Source of the DNA: Pannonibacter phragmitetus DSM 14782
GTDB lineage: Bacteria > Pseudomonadota > Alphaproteobacteria > Rhizobiales > Stappiaceae
Length of the DNA stretch: 64,000 bases
NCBI RefSeq assembly: GCF_000382365.1
Contig: NZ_KB908225.1
Span: 13,574-77,573 of the forward strand
Direction: 5' to 3'
The notes under the pieces were generated by a model. The model was not told the origin of the DNA. It was given only the letters and a program-made list of their open reading frames with translations, and ran no database searches. Shown piece after piece: positions 34,946 to 44,097 of this stretch (the first letter of the stretch is position 1; every line of letters starts with the position of its first letter). The position numbers and the translations under genes are program-made.

Positions 34946-35197
34946 ATGAAAGCCCTGCATATCAGCGCGGCCGCACTTCTGGTGCTGACCGCCCTGTCAC
35001 TCCCCGCAAGCGCCCTGCCCGCCAGCCTCGCACCGCTGCTCTTCGCGCTCACCTTCGTCAAGGTCATGACCGTGCTGCTGGTCTTCGCCGAGCTGCGCCA
35101 CGCCGGGCGCGGCTGGCAGGTGGGGCTGGGCGGCGGCTTCGCCCTCCTCCTCTGCCTCCTCCTCGCCCTGCATGTTCTGGCCGGTCGCGGGCTGTGA
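34946..35197 (+). CDS. norF: NorF-like cytochrome oxidase subunit IV family protein
   Basis: An 83-residue membrane protein with three hydrophobic segments and the family centre FVKVMTVLLVFAELRHAG (compare 'K...v...FMelr' of prokaryotic COX subunit IV). NorF normally lies directly after norE, as here, and helps nitric oxide reductase activity. The end is 14 bases from the convergent FAD-monooxygenase gene. Confidence 0.8.
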   Translation: MKALHISAAALLVLTALSLPASALPASLAPLLFALTFVKVMTVLLVFAELRHAGRGWQVGLGGGFALLLCLLLALHVLAGRGL

Positions 35198-35211
35198 GGG
35201 CTGCCGGGGCC

Positions 35212-36384
35212 TCAGCCGCTCACCCTTGCCAGCTCGATTTCGCTGCGCAGCGCGCTGGTGAAGTAACGCCCGAGCCAGGATCTGGGCATGTTGCGCATGA
35301 TGACGTTGCGCAGGTGGAAAGCAAACCGGCTCTGCGGAATGAAGACCGCCGCCATCTTGCGGCTGCGGGCCTGCAGGCGGGTGATCACGGGCCGCAGGCG
35401 GGCCTCGTGGCGGGCCAGCGCCGCCTCCACCGAAGCTGAGCCCATCAGCGCTTCCGCCAGCATCTCCGCCGAAGCCAGCGCCATGCCGGCCCCCTGCCCC
35501 GAGACAAGCGTGAGGCAATGGGCTGCATCGCCCAGCAGCAGCACGCGCCCGTTGGACCAGCGCGGCAGATCGATCATGGTCAGGCTGTCGATGACCGGGC
35601 GCGCGCCGGAGACGCGCAGCTGATCCGTCAGATGACGGACCTTCGGATGGCTTTGCGCGCAGACTGTGGCAAGCAGGCCAGCCTTGTCCGTCTGCTGCTC
35701 CAGCCCCGGTGCCGCATCGCGCCAGACATGCATGGCCGCAAGGCGCCCATCGTTGAGGGAATAGTATTCCGCCAGATGGCCCGGCTCGGCATAGGAGACG
35801 AAATCGGTGTCGAACTCCTTCGGCGCCTCAAGATCATAGACGGCGAAGTAATAGCCGAGCGGCTGCAAACATATCCCATCGGGACCGAAAAGCTGGCGGC
35901 GCAGGGCGGAGCGGGCACCATCCGCACCGATCAGCAGGTCGCAGGCCAGCTCCTCACCAGTATCCAGCGTCACCGTGACCGAGGCCCCGTGATCGGCAAA
36001 GCCCGCAATCTGCCGCGAGAAGCGCAAGGTGGCGCTGGCCGGCAGCACATCCTGAAGCGCCTTGACGAGGGTGGTGCGGCGCACTGCCAGATAAGACAGG
36101 TCCTTGAGGAAATCCCGGTAGCGCAGGCGCAGGATCTCGCGGCCGCGGCTGTCGAGATAGACATTCTCGTTGATCTCGTAGGCTTCTGCCGCAAGGGCAT
36201 CATGGATGCCCATCCGGCAGGCGGTTTCATAGCCCAGCCCGGACAGGCCGAGCATATAGCCATTGCCGCGCAGGTGCTCCGCCCGCTCGATGATCAGCGT
36301 GCGCCAGCCCGCCCGGTCCAGCCACCAGGCCGCCGCAAGACCGGCCACACCGGCCCCGGAAATGATCGCCAAGGGTCTGGTCAT
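35212..36384 (-). CDS. FAD-dependent monooxygenase in siderophore cluster
   Basis: A 390-residue class A flavoprotein monooxygenase. The FAD motif GAGVAG (about 10-15 of ISGAGVAGLAAAWWLDRAG), the DG motif in CDLLIGADGARSALRRQ (about 148-164) and the GD motif in RVLLLGDAAHCLTLVSGQGAGMALASAEML (about 283-312) are all intact. Such enzymes hydroxylate or oxidatively open aromatic or ring substrates with NAD(P)H. Its start overlaps the stop of the upstream siderophore-permease-like gene (36381-36384), and a TonB receptor precedes that, so the likely substrate is an imported siderophore or its aromatic moiety. That role is inferred from the operon. Confidence 0.82.
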   Translation of the reverse strand: MTRPLAIISGAGVAGLAAAWWLDRAGWRTLIIERAEHLRGNGYMLGLSGLGYETACRMGIHDALAAEAYEINENVYLDSRGREILRLRYRDFLKDLSYLAVRRTTLVKALQDVLPASATLRFSRQIAGFADHGASVTVTLDTGEELACDLLIGADGARSALRRQLFGPDGICLQPLGYYFAVYDLEAPKEFDTDFVSYAEPGHLAEYYSLNDGRLAAMHVWRDAAPGLEQQTDKAGLLATVCAQSHPKVRHLTDQLRVSGARPVIDSLTMIDLPRWSNGRVLLLGDAAHCLTLVSGQGAGMALASAEMLAEALMGSASVEAALARHEARLRPVITRLQARSRKMAAVFIPQSRFAFHLRNVIMRNMPRSWLGRYFTSALRSEIELARVSG

Positions 36385-37598
36385 GAGGAGGACTTTCCGC
36401 TGATTACCCCTTCAAGACGGGCGAGAATGAAAGGAACCGGCAGCGCCAGGGCCGCAGCCAGGGCGAAAACCACCGGAAAACCGAATTGCCCGGCAAGCAT
36501 GCCTCCGGAAAAACCGGCTACGGCACCGGTGAGCGCACTGGCCGACTGGACGAGCGAGAAATCCGCCCCCGGCTGATCCGGCGAGGCTAGGGCCATAAGA
36601 CGCGAGTAACTGACCACAAAGCCTGCCGCCATCACCGCCATCTGCAGGACGAAAAGAGCGGAGAGCAGCGTGAGGCTGACCGGGCTCATGGCCGCAGCGA
36701 AGGCCAGAAGCCCGATGACAAGGATCTGCCCCAGCGCCACAAGCTGCATCGCACGGGGCGCGCCAAGCATCTGCACCGCAAGCCCGCCGCCCGTGGTGCC
36801 GGCCAGCCCGGCGGCAACGCTGCCGGCGCCGGTCAGGGTGCCCACAAGCTCAAGCGGCAGTCCCGCATCCACCAGATACGGCCCGGCCAGCACCTGCACG
36901 AAGCGGCCGCCTGCCTCGAAAGCCACGATCATGGCAAGGCCCGCCTGCATGTCCCGCCGCCGCAGGGCAGCCAGCAGGCCGCCCTTCACCCGCTGCCTTG
37001 CAGGAATGAACGGCTCGCGCAGCAGCACCAGCGGCACCGACATGAGCAGCACCAGCCCCGCCATCACGCCTGCGGCAGCGGTCCAGCCATATCTGGCGTA
37101 GATCCAGACGAAGAGGCTGCCGCCCAGCACCATGCCGAAATAGCCCCCGCCCACCTGCACCATGTTGCCCAGCCCCCTCCGGCCTTCGGGCACCCGTTCG
37201 ATGAGAAAGCCGTCGCAGGCGGTGTCGATGGTGGCAGAGGCAAAGGCCATGATGGCCAGCAGCACCAGCATCACCGGCAAGCCATAGCCTGCGAACAGGC
37301 CAAGCCCGGCCACCGCCGCTGCCGCAACCAGCTGACCGGCCAGCACCGTAACGCCAGTCCTGCGGCCCCCGTCGGCGCGGATGCGCCAGCGTTCGACCGG
37401 CACGGCCCAGAGGAACTTGAAGGCCCAGATGAGCATGATCAGCGACAGGAGGCCGATGTGCTCCATCGCCATGCCGGAAGCCCTGAGGGCTGCCGGAAGA
37501 CCCAGAAAGGTCAGGCCGCCAATCGTGCTCTGGGCCGTATAGATGCCCCCTGCCGCCACGAGCACGCGCGGCAGGGAGAGAGAGGATGCGGCCTGCAT
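36381..37598 (-). CDS. RhtX/FptX-like MFS permease
   Basis: A 405-residue inner-membrane transporter with about 12 helices. The layout and motifs (GLTFLGLPAALRASGM, WAFKFLWAVPVERW about 58-72, DTACDGFLIERV about 125-136, GLGNMVQVGGGYFGMVLGG) match the RhtX/FptX side of the AmpG-like MFS group, single-protein importers of iron-siderophores. It would move the chelate that the neighbouring TonB receptor brings into the periplasm, replacing an ABC importer. It lies 4 bases downstream of the receptor gene and overlaps the monooxygenase gene. Confidence 0.85.
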   Translation of the reverse strand: MQAASSLSLPRVLVAAGGIYTAQSTIGGLTFLGLPAALRASGMAMEHIGLLSLIMLIWAFKFLWAVPVERWRIRADGGRRTGVTVLAGQLVAAAAVAGLGLFAGYGLPVMLVLLAIMAFASATIDTACDGFLIERVPEGRRGLGNMVQVGGGYFGMVLGGSLFVWIYARYGWTAAAGVMAGLVLLMSVPLVLLREPFIPARQRVKGGLLAALRRRDMQAGLAMIVAFEAGGRFVQVLAGPYLVDAGLPLELVGTLTGAGSVAAGLAGTTGGGLAVQMLGAPRAMQLVALGQILVIGLLAFAAAMSPVSLTLLSALFVLQMAVMAAGFVVSYSRLMALASPDQPGADFSLVQSASALTGAVAGFSGGMLAGQFGFPVVFALAAALALPVPFILARLEGVISGKSSS

Positions 37599-37602
37599 GG
37601 GA

Positions 37603-39672
37603 TCAGAATTCCTTGCGGAAGGTCAGGCCGAAGGTTCTGCCCTTGCCGAGCGTCGCCAGTTCGGTGCCGCCGGAGCCGATGTAGCCGGAGGTTCTGAAGC
37701 TGGTGTCGGCAATGTTCTGCACATAGAGCCTGCCGCTGAACCCGTCCTCCCGGGCAAGGGCAAGGCTGGCATCAAACGTGGCAAAAGCCCCCTGCCCCGC
37801 AACATTGGCCTCGTCGAAATAGCTCTGCGAGAAACCATGTACGGCCCCGTTTGCCGTCAGCGCACCACCGAAGATGCTGCCGCTCAACAGGAAGGCCACG
37901 TTGAGATGACCGGAGAAATCGGGCGCATAGGGAATGCGGTTGCCGTCGTAGGATGTGCCGGTGTAGGGGTCGGTGAAGTCTGTGAACTGGGACTTTCCGA
38001 AAGCCGCATTGCCGGTCAGCGTCAGGCGGTTTGTGGCGCGCCATGTGCCTTCCAGTTCAATGCCGGTGCTTTCCGCCTCGCCCACGTTGCGGATAAACTG
38101 CTGGCCGATCTGCCCGACATAGATCTGCTTGTCGGACGAGCGGATATGATAGACGGACGCGGCCAGGCTGGCCCGGCCATCCAGCAGTTCGGAGCGGACG
38201 CCGGCTTCAAAGTTCCAGGCCGATTCCGGATTGTAGGATGCCGCATCGATGGTGGAGGAAATGCTGTGGTTGAAGCCGCCCGGCTTGTAGCCGCGCGAGA
38301 CAACGGCAAAGCCGCGAATATCGGGGGTGAACTGGTAGCCAAGCGCCAGCTTCGGCTGCACACTGGAGAAACTGGCCTTGCGGGTGAAATCAAAGCCCAT
38401 GCCGGTGCTGTAGCTGTCGGCGCGGAAGGCGTCGATTTCGGAGCGGTCATGGGTGGCGCGCAGGCCGCCGGTGATGTCGAGGCGGCTTGTGGCATGCCAG
38501 GTCAGCTCACCGAAGGCCGCAAAGCTGTCGCTGACCACGTTGTTCGTGGAAGCGCCGTACCAGGGTGAAATCGCATCCTTCCAGCCCATGAAATCATTGT
38601 GGCTGTACCAGAGCCCGCCAACGCCGCTGAACCGCTCGCCTTCGTAAGCCAGCCGGAGTTCCTGCGAGAACATTTCCTCCTCCTGCGGCCAGGAGTAGCG
38701 CGTGCCGGGGCCTGCGCTGAAGGCCCGGGCCACATCGCTCTTCTGATAGCTGGAGACGCTGCTGAGGGTGACGTCCCCCAGACGGTAGTTGCCCTGCGCC
38801 GACAGGGTGGTGACATCCCGGGTCAGCAGCGGCACCGGTCCGTACAGCGCACTTTCATAGGTACGGGAATTGACGCCGCCGGGGAAGGCATACAGTTCCT
38901 CATGGGAGCGCAGCTTCTGCTTGGCAAAGGAAATCAGCCCGTCGAAATCGCCGCCTTCGGGCGCATAGCGCAAGGTGGCGCTGCCACCGCCTTCACCGGC
39001 AATGTTCACATTGTCCTTGCCGGTGGTGGCGTTATCGATGTCACCGGAAAAGTAGCTGTAATTGGCCGCGAAATCGAGGAACAGCGAACCGGGGATGACC
39101 GCAATCGTGCCGCCGGCCTGCGTGCCGGGCTCGTTGGGGGAAATGTTGCCCTGAATGTAGTAGCGGTTCTTGTCCGGCCTGCGGGTGATGATGTTGATGA
39201 CGCCGCCATAGGCATTGGCGCCATAGAGCGTGCCCTGCGGGCCGCGCAGAAGCTCCACCCGCTCCACATCCCCCAAAGGCTGGGCGAAGACCGACGGCAG
39301 CTGCGGCACGCCGTCGATATAGACCTGAACAGTCGGGTTGAAGTAATCCGGCGAGGACATGCCGCGCACGGTGACGTTGGAATAGACCCGGTTGCCGCGC
39401 ATGCCGGTGGAAACGCCCGGGAACACCTTTTGCAGGTCTTCAACCGTGGCAATGCCTTGGGCCGCAAGCTCTTCACCGCTGACCGCCGTGACGGACATGT
39501 CGGCCTTGCCGAGTTCCTGCTCCCGCTTTGATGCGGTAATCGTGATCCGTTCCAGCTCAGTGGCCAGCTCAGTGGCTGTTGCAGCCTCCTGTGCCAGACT
39601 TCCATCCAGCGAAAGCGCCAGTGCCTGCAAACACACAGTCCCCATGAGAGCCAATTTTTGGCAACGCGGCAT
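37603..39672 (-). CDS. TonB-dependent siderophore receptor
   Basis: A 689-residue outer-membrane receptor: signal peptide (to about LSLDGSLAQ, residue 28), TonB-box-like ERITITASK (about 41-49), plug with VTVRGMSSPDY, VYIDGVPQLPSVFAQPLGDVERVELLRGPQGTLYGANAYGGVIN (about 117-160), then a barrel ending LTFRKEF. The DGVP..LPS and LYGANAYGGVIN wording is that of siderophore receptors. It heads an operon with an RhtX/FptX-like permease and a FAD monooxygenase and is divergent from a PchR-like AraC activator, the common set-up for import of a siderophore made by others; no siderophore biosynthesis genes are nearby. Confidence 0.9.
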   Translation of the reverse strand: MPRCQKLALMGTVCLQALALSLDGSLAQEAATATELATELERITITASKREQELGKADMSVTAVSGEELAAQGIATVEDLQKVFPGVSTGMRGNRVYSNVTVRGMSSPDYFNPTVQVYIDGVPQLPSVFAQPLGDVERVELLRGPQGTLYGANAYGGVINIITRRPDKNRYYIQGNISPNEPGTQAGGTIAVIPGSLFLDFAANYSYFSGDIDNATTGKDNVNIAGEGGGSATLRYAPEGGDFDGLISFAKQKLRSHEELYAFPGGVNSRTYESALYGPVPLLTRDVTTLSAQGNYRLGDVTLSSVSSYQKSDVARAFSAGPGTRYSWPQEEEMFSQELRLAYEGERFSGVGGLWYSHNDFMGWKDAISPWYGASTNNVVSDSFAAFGELTWHATSRLDITGGLRATHDRSEIDAFRADSYSTGMGFDFTRKASFSSVQPKLALGYQFTPDIRGFAVVSRGYKPGGFNHSISSTIDAASYNPESAWNFEAGVRSELLDGRASLAASVYHIRSSDKQIYVGQIGQQFIRNVGEAESTGIELEGTWRATNRLTLTGNAAFGKSQFTDFTDPYTGTSYDGNRIPYAPDFSGHLNVAFLLSGSIFGGALTANGAVHGFSQSYFDEANVAGQGAFATFDASLALAREDGFSGRLYVQNIADTSFRTSGYIGSGGTELATLGKGRTFGLTFRKEF

Positions 39673-39790
39673 CTTGATCCCCTCGACCCGTCCAACTAAA
39701 ACATGAGCTACCTATTCCACTTTTAAGGCGCCGGGCTAACGTTTTCCGGACCGGCTTTGACGGAATCGGGACTTTTGCCAAGGCGGCGGG

Positions 39791-40804
39791 ATGCAGACGC
39801 ATCGCGCCTTGAAACTGCTCAGGGGCAGGATGGACGGCACAGCAGCCATGACGCGACAGGACGGCAGCGCCCCGGCAACGGACGCAGGAGACTGGAGGAA
39901 GACTGTAGATACCGAGATTGACCTTCTCGGCTGGCGGGAAGCCACGCGGGTGGAACAGGCCGGAGATGACGTGACGGTCTACATGATCGACGTGGTGCCG
40001 CCGCGGGATCTCGTCTTCCACCCTGAAGGGCCTGCCACCTTTTCCCTCTCGGTATTTCTGGATGGCGCAGGCACCCTGTCCGTGGACGGGGCAAGGCCGC
40101 TTGCCATCGAGCCGGGGACGGCCGTCTTCTTTGCCTGCGACCGGGTCACGCGCGGCGAGAACCATGTGCTGGGCGGACGGCGGCTGCAGATCGCCGACAT
40201 CCGCGTGGAAAAACCCTTGCTGGAAAAGCTGGGCGGCATTTCCCTTGCCCGTCTGGGCGGCGCGGTCATCACCGATCACAGCCTGCCGGATGAAGACGTC
40301 TTCCTGATCGGTTTCAAGGCCCCGCCGGAGCTTCAGGCGGCCGCCGCCGCCCTGATCAACTGCCGCTACCCGGAAGGACAGCTCCGGCAGGTGCATCTCT
40401 ACAGCAAGGCCATCGAGGCGCTGAGCATCGGCCTGGGCGCACTGGCCCGGCAGCAGGCCGGAGACCGGCCCGTCAGGCCCCTGAACACTGACGAAAAGCG
40501 GCGGCTGGAGAGGGCCATCTCGCTGATTGAAACACAGTACAGCGAAGACTGGACCATCCCCCGGCTGGCGCGCGAGGCCGGGCTCAACGAACGCCGGCTG
40601 AAGGAAGCCTTCCGCATTGCCATCGGCACATCTGTGCATGCGTTCCTGCGCCGCATCCGGCTGGACGCAGCAGCGGCACTGCTGGCCTCGGGGGCCAGCG
40701 TCACCGACGCCGCCTTTGCCACCGGCTTTGAAAGCCTCAGCCATTTCAGCAAGGTGTTCCGCGAGGAAAAGGGCGTCCTGCCCAGCCGCTATACGGGGCG
40801 GTGA
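39791..40804 (+). CDS. AraC family regulator, PchR-like
   Basis: A 337-residue regulator. The C-terminal AraC-type double helix-turn-helix (about 235-335) is clear: IETQYSEDWTIPRLAREAGLNERRLKEAFR and then IRLDAAAALLASGASVTDAAFATGFESLSHFSKVFREEKGVLPSRYTGR. The N-terminal 230 residues are an effector domain without close motif. PchR/YbtA-type activators bind an iron-siderophore and switch on its receptor gene; the divergent TonB receptor supports that. An ATG further in (about residue 14 or 20) could be the true start. The stop is only 3 bases from the convergent haem operon's last gene. Confidence 0.88.
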   Translation: MQTHRALKLLRGRMDGTAAMTRQDGSAPATDAGDWRKTVDTEIDLLGWREATRVEQAGDDVTVYMIDVVPPRDLVFHPEGPATFSLSVFLDGAGTLSVDGARPLAIEPGTAVFFACDRVTRGENHVLGGRRLQIADIRVEKPLLEKLGGISLARLGGAVITDHSLPDEDVFLIGFKAPPELQAAAAALINCRYPEGQLRQVHLYSKAIEALSIGLGALARQQAGDRPVRPLNTDEKRRLERAISLIETQYSEDWTIPRLAREAGLNERRLKEAFRIAIGTSVHAFLRRIRLDAAAALLASGASVTDAAFATGFESLSHFSKVFREEKGVLPSRYTGR

Positions 40805-40807
40805 GCC

Positions 40808-41656
40808 TCACATCTCCTTCGGATCAAGGCAGAAGAGCGCATCCGCGATGCCCGCAGCGGGCGGGGCGGCATCAAGATGGGGCAGCAGGACTTGCGTGCC
40901 GGTGATGCCAAGGTCCGCCAGCTGGGCGGGGGTGCCGTGGCCGAACTCCAGATGGCCGCGCCCGATGATGCCGATCACCAGCGGCGGTTCCGGCTGGTTG
41001 CGGAGGGCGGCGATGCGGCAGGCGAAGGATCTGTCCCACACCTGCTGGGCGCGGACGAAGCGGTCGAAGGCCGGATCATCGGGGCCCGCCGCCTTGCGGT
41101 TGGGCGCGCCGCCGCCGGTGATCGAAAACAGATACTGCCGGTAGGCCGGGGTGGCGGGCACGGCGGGGGTGAGCCCGTCGCGGTTCTCTTCCGCGATGGC
41201 CTCCCAGCCCTCCTTGCCCACCTCGCTGACCAGCGCGCGGCGGCAGTTGAGCCCGTGCATGGGAATGGCGAACTGGCGGCAGAAGCGGAACAGCGGCAGG
41301 TACAGCTCAGCCGGAAAGCCCCAGACTGTGCCCCATTCCGCCTTTTCCAGAAACTCCGCCTCGCTCAGCTCCCCGGCCACCCAGCGGGCCAGAACCGGAT
41401 CGAGCCTTGCGGGAAACATCTCGAAGCCCATCACAATATCAGGCCGCAGCGCCAGAAGCCCGGCGGCCACATGCAATTGCCAGCGGTGCTGGGCGGCCTT
41501 GTCGTGCTGCTCGCCCAGAAGGACGGCGGGCGCTGAGGCCGCACGGCGCAGCACCTCCTGATGGCTGACGTGCACCGCGCCCTCAGGCCCGCCTTCTGGC
41601 CCATCCGCTGGCGCCAGCCAGATGCCGGGACGGACGGGGGAGGAGTGCCCGCTCAT
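40808..41656 (-). CDS. ChaN-like haem-binding protein (DUF399)
   Basis: About 282 residues. The family run is LLGEQHDKAAQHRWQLHVAAGL (about 50-71) and FEMFPARLDPVL (about 82-93), then PMHGLNCRRALV and VIGIIGRGHLEFGHG near the end. ChaN proteins bind haem between two monomers and are usually lipoproteins; this one has no signal peptide or lipobox, so a cytoplasmic copy is likely. I used the ATG at 41656, which overlaps the upstream HutX-like stop (ATGA); a longer frame upstream lies over that gene. It is the last gene of the haem operon and could take the haem passed on by the HutX-like carrier. Confidence 0.82.
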   Translation of the reverse strand: MSGHSSPVRPGIWLAPADGPEGGPEGAVHVSHQEVLRRAASAPAVLLGEQHDKAAQHRWQLHVAAGLLALRPDIVMGFEMFPARLDPVLARWVAGELSEAEFLEKAEWGTVWGFPAELYLPLFRFCRQFAIPMHGLNCRRALVSEVGKEGWEAIAEENRDGLTPAVPATPAYRQYLFSITGGGAPNRKAAGPDDPAFDRFVRAQQVWDRSFACRIAALRNQPEPPLVIGIIGRGHLEFGHGTPAQLADLGITGTQVLLPHLDAAPPAAGIADALFCLDPKEM

Positions 41657-42348
41657 GCGGCGGCTGCCGGGTGGCGGATGGCGAGCGCACCTGCTTCGCC
41701 GCCTGCGCCAAGCGCATGCTGCCAGCCGTCCGCCTCTCTCCAGCCGCTGACGCTGCCAGCCTGCAGATGCAGGTGGAAGTGGCTGGTGATGATGTTGAAA
41801 TAGCCGCTCATCGGGCGGATGGTCTCCACCGGGCCGGTCCATTTCTGGCTGATGGCCGGGGTCTCGAAGCGGATCGCCGCCTCACCCTTGCCCGTCAGCC
41901 CCTCCAGAAAGACACCGCCTGCATCGCCTTCTTCTGCCGCTTCCGGCCCCGCCGGTGTGCCGGGATGTTCCGGGCGCAAGGACGGCAGGCGCGGGAAGGC
42001 GGCAAGCGCGGCGGCAAAGGGCGCTTCGCCTTCCATGCCGGTCACCGAGAACAGCACATCGCCGTCAGAGCCCAGAAAATCAAGGCGCGGATAGACCTTG
42101 TCCTTCATCACGGAAGACGTGTCGAAATCCACCGCCTTGACCAGCGGAAGGCGGATCTCGCTGTCATGGCAGGCGCCTTCGATGCGCAGCAGATCCCTTT
42201 CGCGCACCACCCGCTCCACCGGCCCGATCCGCTCGTGCAGGCTGCCGCCAGACCGCACGATCACCATCAGCCGGTCCATCTCCGGCAGCAGTGCCAGAAC
42301 GGCGGCGGGTGCCGCATCAAGGCGGTGGCGTTTGATCTCTTCACTCAT
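41653..42348 (-). CDS. HutX/HmuS-like haem utilisation protein
   Basis: A 231-residue cytoplasmic protein of the HutX/HuvX/ChuX type: MVIVRSGGSLHERIGPVERVV (about 28-48, a typical 'R...' strand pair), AVDFDTSSVMKDKVYPRLDFLGSDGDVLFSVTGMEG (about 71-106) and FNIITSHFHLHLQAGSVSGW (about 184-203), with His residues suited to haem binding. Family members carry haem in the cytoplasm and hand it to oxygenases. It is longer than the usual roughly 165 residues because of an Ala/Gly/Glu-rich insert (about 125-150). Its start and stop overlap the neighbouring genes by 4 bases each, implying tight coupling. Confidence 0.85.
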   Translation of the reverse strand: MSEEIKRHRLDAAPAAVLALLPEMDRLMVIVRSGGSLHERIGPVERVVRERDLLRIEGACHDSEIRLPLVKAVDFDTSSVMKDKVYPRLDFLGSDGDVLFSVTGMEGEAPFAAALAAFPRLPSLRPEHPGTPAGPEAAEEGDAGGVFLEGLTGKGEAAIRFETPAISQKWTGPVETIRPMSGYFNIITSHFHLHLQAGSVSGWREADGWQHALGAGGEAGALAIRHPAAAA

Positions 42349-44093
42349 GCAAGGGCTCCTGTGGCGGATAGTTCAGGCTCCGGGCGGGTATCAGCGTCCG
42401 GGGCAGTCAGATGCAGGGTCACGTAATCCCCCAGCGCTTCGGGCGGACGGTGGGCAGCACAGATGATCGTGGCACCGGGCAGCGCCGCCCGCAGCCGGGC
42501 CAGCAGATCCACCTCGCTGCGCGCGTCGAGCGCGCTGGTCGCCTCATCCAGAATGAGCACGGCAGGCCGGTGGATGAAGACCCGCGCCAGGGCAAGGCGC
42601 TGGCGCTCGCCCATGGACAGGCCCGCAAAGCCTTCCGCCCCCGGCAGATCCAGCGCGGCAAGCTTGTGGCCGAGACCCACCTCTCTCAGTGCCGCCTCGA
42701 TGGCCTCGCGGCCCACCTCCTCCGGCTCCAGCGGATAGCTGGCGGCATGGGCAAGGCCCTCGGGGAAGACGCGCGGGGCCTGCGGCAGCACAAGGCGCGG
42801 CCCATCGGGCATGGAAATGCGGCCCTCGCCAAAGGGCCAGAGGCCGGAAAGCGCCGCCAGCAGCGTGCTTTTGCCCACCCCCGATGGCCCGGCCACCCAG
42901 AGGCACTGGCCGGGGCGCAGCGCCACATCGGGAACCGGCGCCAGCCGCATGCCCTGCGGGGTGGAGAGCGCCACACCGCGCAGCGCCAGGCCGCCGCCGG
43001 GGGCAGGCCCGCGTGTGACCGCCTGCGGCACGCCCTCCGGCGTCTGCGGATGGCGCGCCAGCGCCAGCAGGCCATCCAGACGCTCCGACACGGCGACGAA
43101 TTCCGCCAGATCCCGGTAGGAAAAGATGAACCAGCTGAGGGAAGTCGAGGTGTTGACGAAGCTCTGCGCCAGCTGCATCAGCCCGCCGAGGGTCAGGTTT
43201 CCTGCAAAATAGGCTGGAAGAGCCAGAAAGGTAGGAATACGGAAGACGGTCTGCCTGTAGGGCTGAACGAACAGGCCGAGGATGACTTCGGCGCGGATGA
43301 GCCGGTGCCAGTTGCGGCGGATTTCACCGAACCTGCGCTCAAGGCGGCGGCGTTCGGCTTCTTCGCCGGAGGACTGGGCGATTTCATCGGTGCCTTCGCG
43401 CAGCTGCACCAGCGCATGGCGGAAATCCGCCTCGCGCCGCTCCTGCTGGAACACCAGCCCCTTCACCGGACGGCCCAGCAGGTGGGTCATCAGGCTCGAC
43501 ACCGCCACATAGAGGAAGGCGGCCCAGACCATGTAACGCGCGATCTCCACATCAACACCGAAGAGGGTGAAGCTGAGCGGAACAGCCGAGAGCGACCAGA
43601 GCACCGCCACATAGGAGACGAGCGCCACCACATTGGAGATCACGTCCAGCGTTTCGATGAGCAGCCGCTCGATGAACTTGCGGCAGTCTTCGGCAATGCG
43701 CTGATCCGGATTGTCCACCGGCTGCGCCGAAAAACCGGGGCGCAGATGCCAGTAGGCCTTGTTGGCGAGCCAGGCCTCCAGCACGCAAGCCGTCAGCCGC
43801 TCGCGCAGGCGCATCTGCAGCCGCTTGCGCAGCCAGTCGCCGGTGATGAAGCAGGCGGCGGAGGCGGCTGTCAGCAGGGCAAAATGGCCGACCTGAAGCA
43901 GCGCCTCCGCTGCATCCCGCTGTTCCAGCGCGTCATAGAAGACCTTGAACCAGTTGATCAGCTGCACCGACACCCAGACGGCGGCAAATTGCAGGCCGAG
44001 AACCACAGCATAAAGGACAAGCGCCACCGGCGCGCCGGGGCCCGACGCGGCAAGCCGCGTCAGGCGGAAGATACGGGCAAGAACTGTGCGCAT
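42345..44093 (-). CDS. SbmA/YddA-like ABC transporter, fused permease-ATPase
   Basis: A 582-residue inner-membrane protein, half-size transporter of the ABC_membrane_2 group (YddA, BacA-related, Rv1819c). The membrane half (about 1-330) has six helices and the hallmark NPDQRIAEDCRKFIE (about 129-143) with FSYRDLAEFVAVSERLDGL (about 329-346). The ATPase half (about 370-575) has Walker A AGPSGVGKST, signature LSMGERQRLALARV (the Q/E of the C-loop is E) and Walker B AVLILDEATSALD. Members of this group import hydrophilic or bulky compounds (B12, bleomycin, peptides). Here it lies between a haem TonB receptor and a HutX-like carrier with 4-base overlaps or spacings, where HmuUV would be expected, so it probably carries haem or a haem-linked compound. 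Confidence 0.85.
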   Translation of the reverse strand: MRTVLARIFRLTRLAASGPGAPVALVLYAVVLGLQFAAVWVSVQLINWFKVFYDALEQRDAAEALLQVGHFALLTAASAACFITGDWLRKRLQMRLRERLTACVLEAWLANKAYWHLRPGFSAQPVDNPDQRIAEDCRKFIERLLIETLDVISNVVALVSYVAVLWSLSAVPLSFTLFGVDVEIARYMVWAAFLYVAVSSLMTHLLGRPVKGLVFQQERREADFRHALVQLREGTDEIAQSSGEEAERRRLERRFGEIRRNWHRLIRAEVILGLFVQPYRQTVFRIPTFLALPAYFAGNLTLGGLMQLAQSFVNTSTSLSWFIFSYRDLAEFVAVSERLDGLLALARHPQTPEGVPQAVTRGPAPGGGLALRGVALSTPQGMRLAPVPDVALRPGQCLWVAGPSGVGKSTLLAALSGLWPFGEGRISMPDGPRLVLPQAPRVFPEGLAHAASYPLEPEEVGREAIEAALREVGLGHKLAALDLPGAEGFAGLSMGERQRLALARVFIHRPAVLILDEATSALDARSEVDLLARLRAALPGATIICAAHRPPEALGDYVTLHLTAPDADTRPEPELSATGALA

Positions 44094-44097
44094 GGGC

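Noticed and set aside
39673-39790. An iron box upstream of the RhtX-linked receptor
   Set aside because: TGAGCTACCTATTCC is close to but does not match TGA-N9-TCA; not counted.
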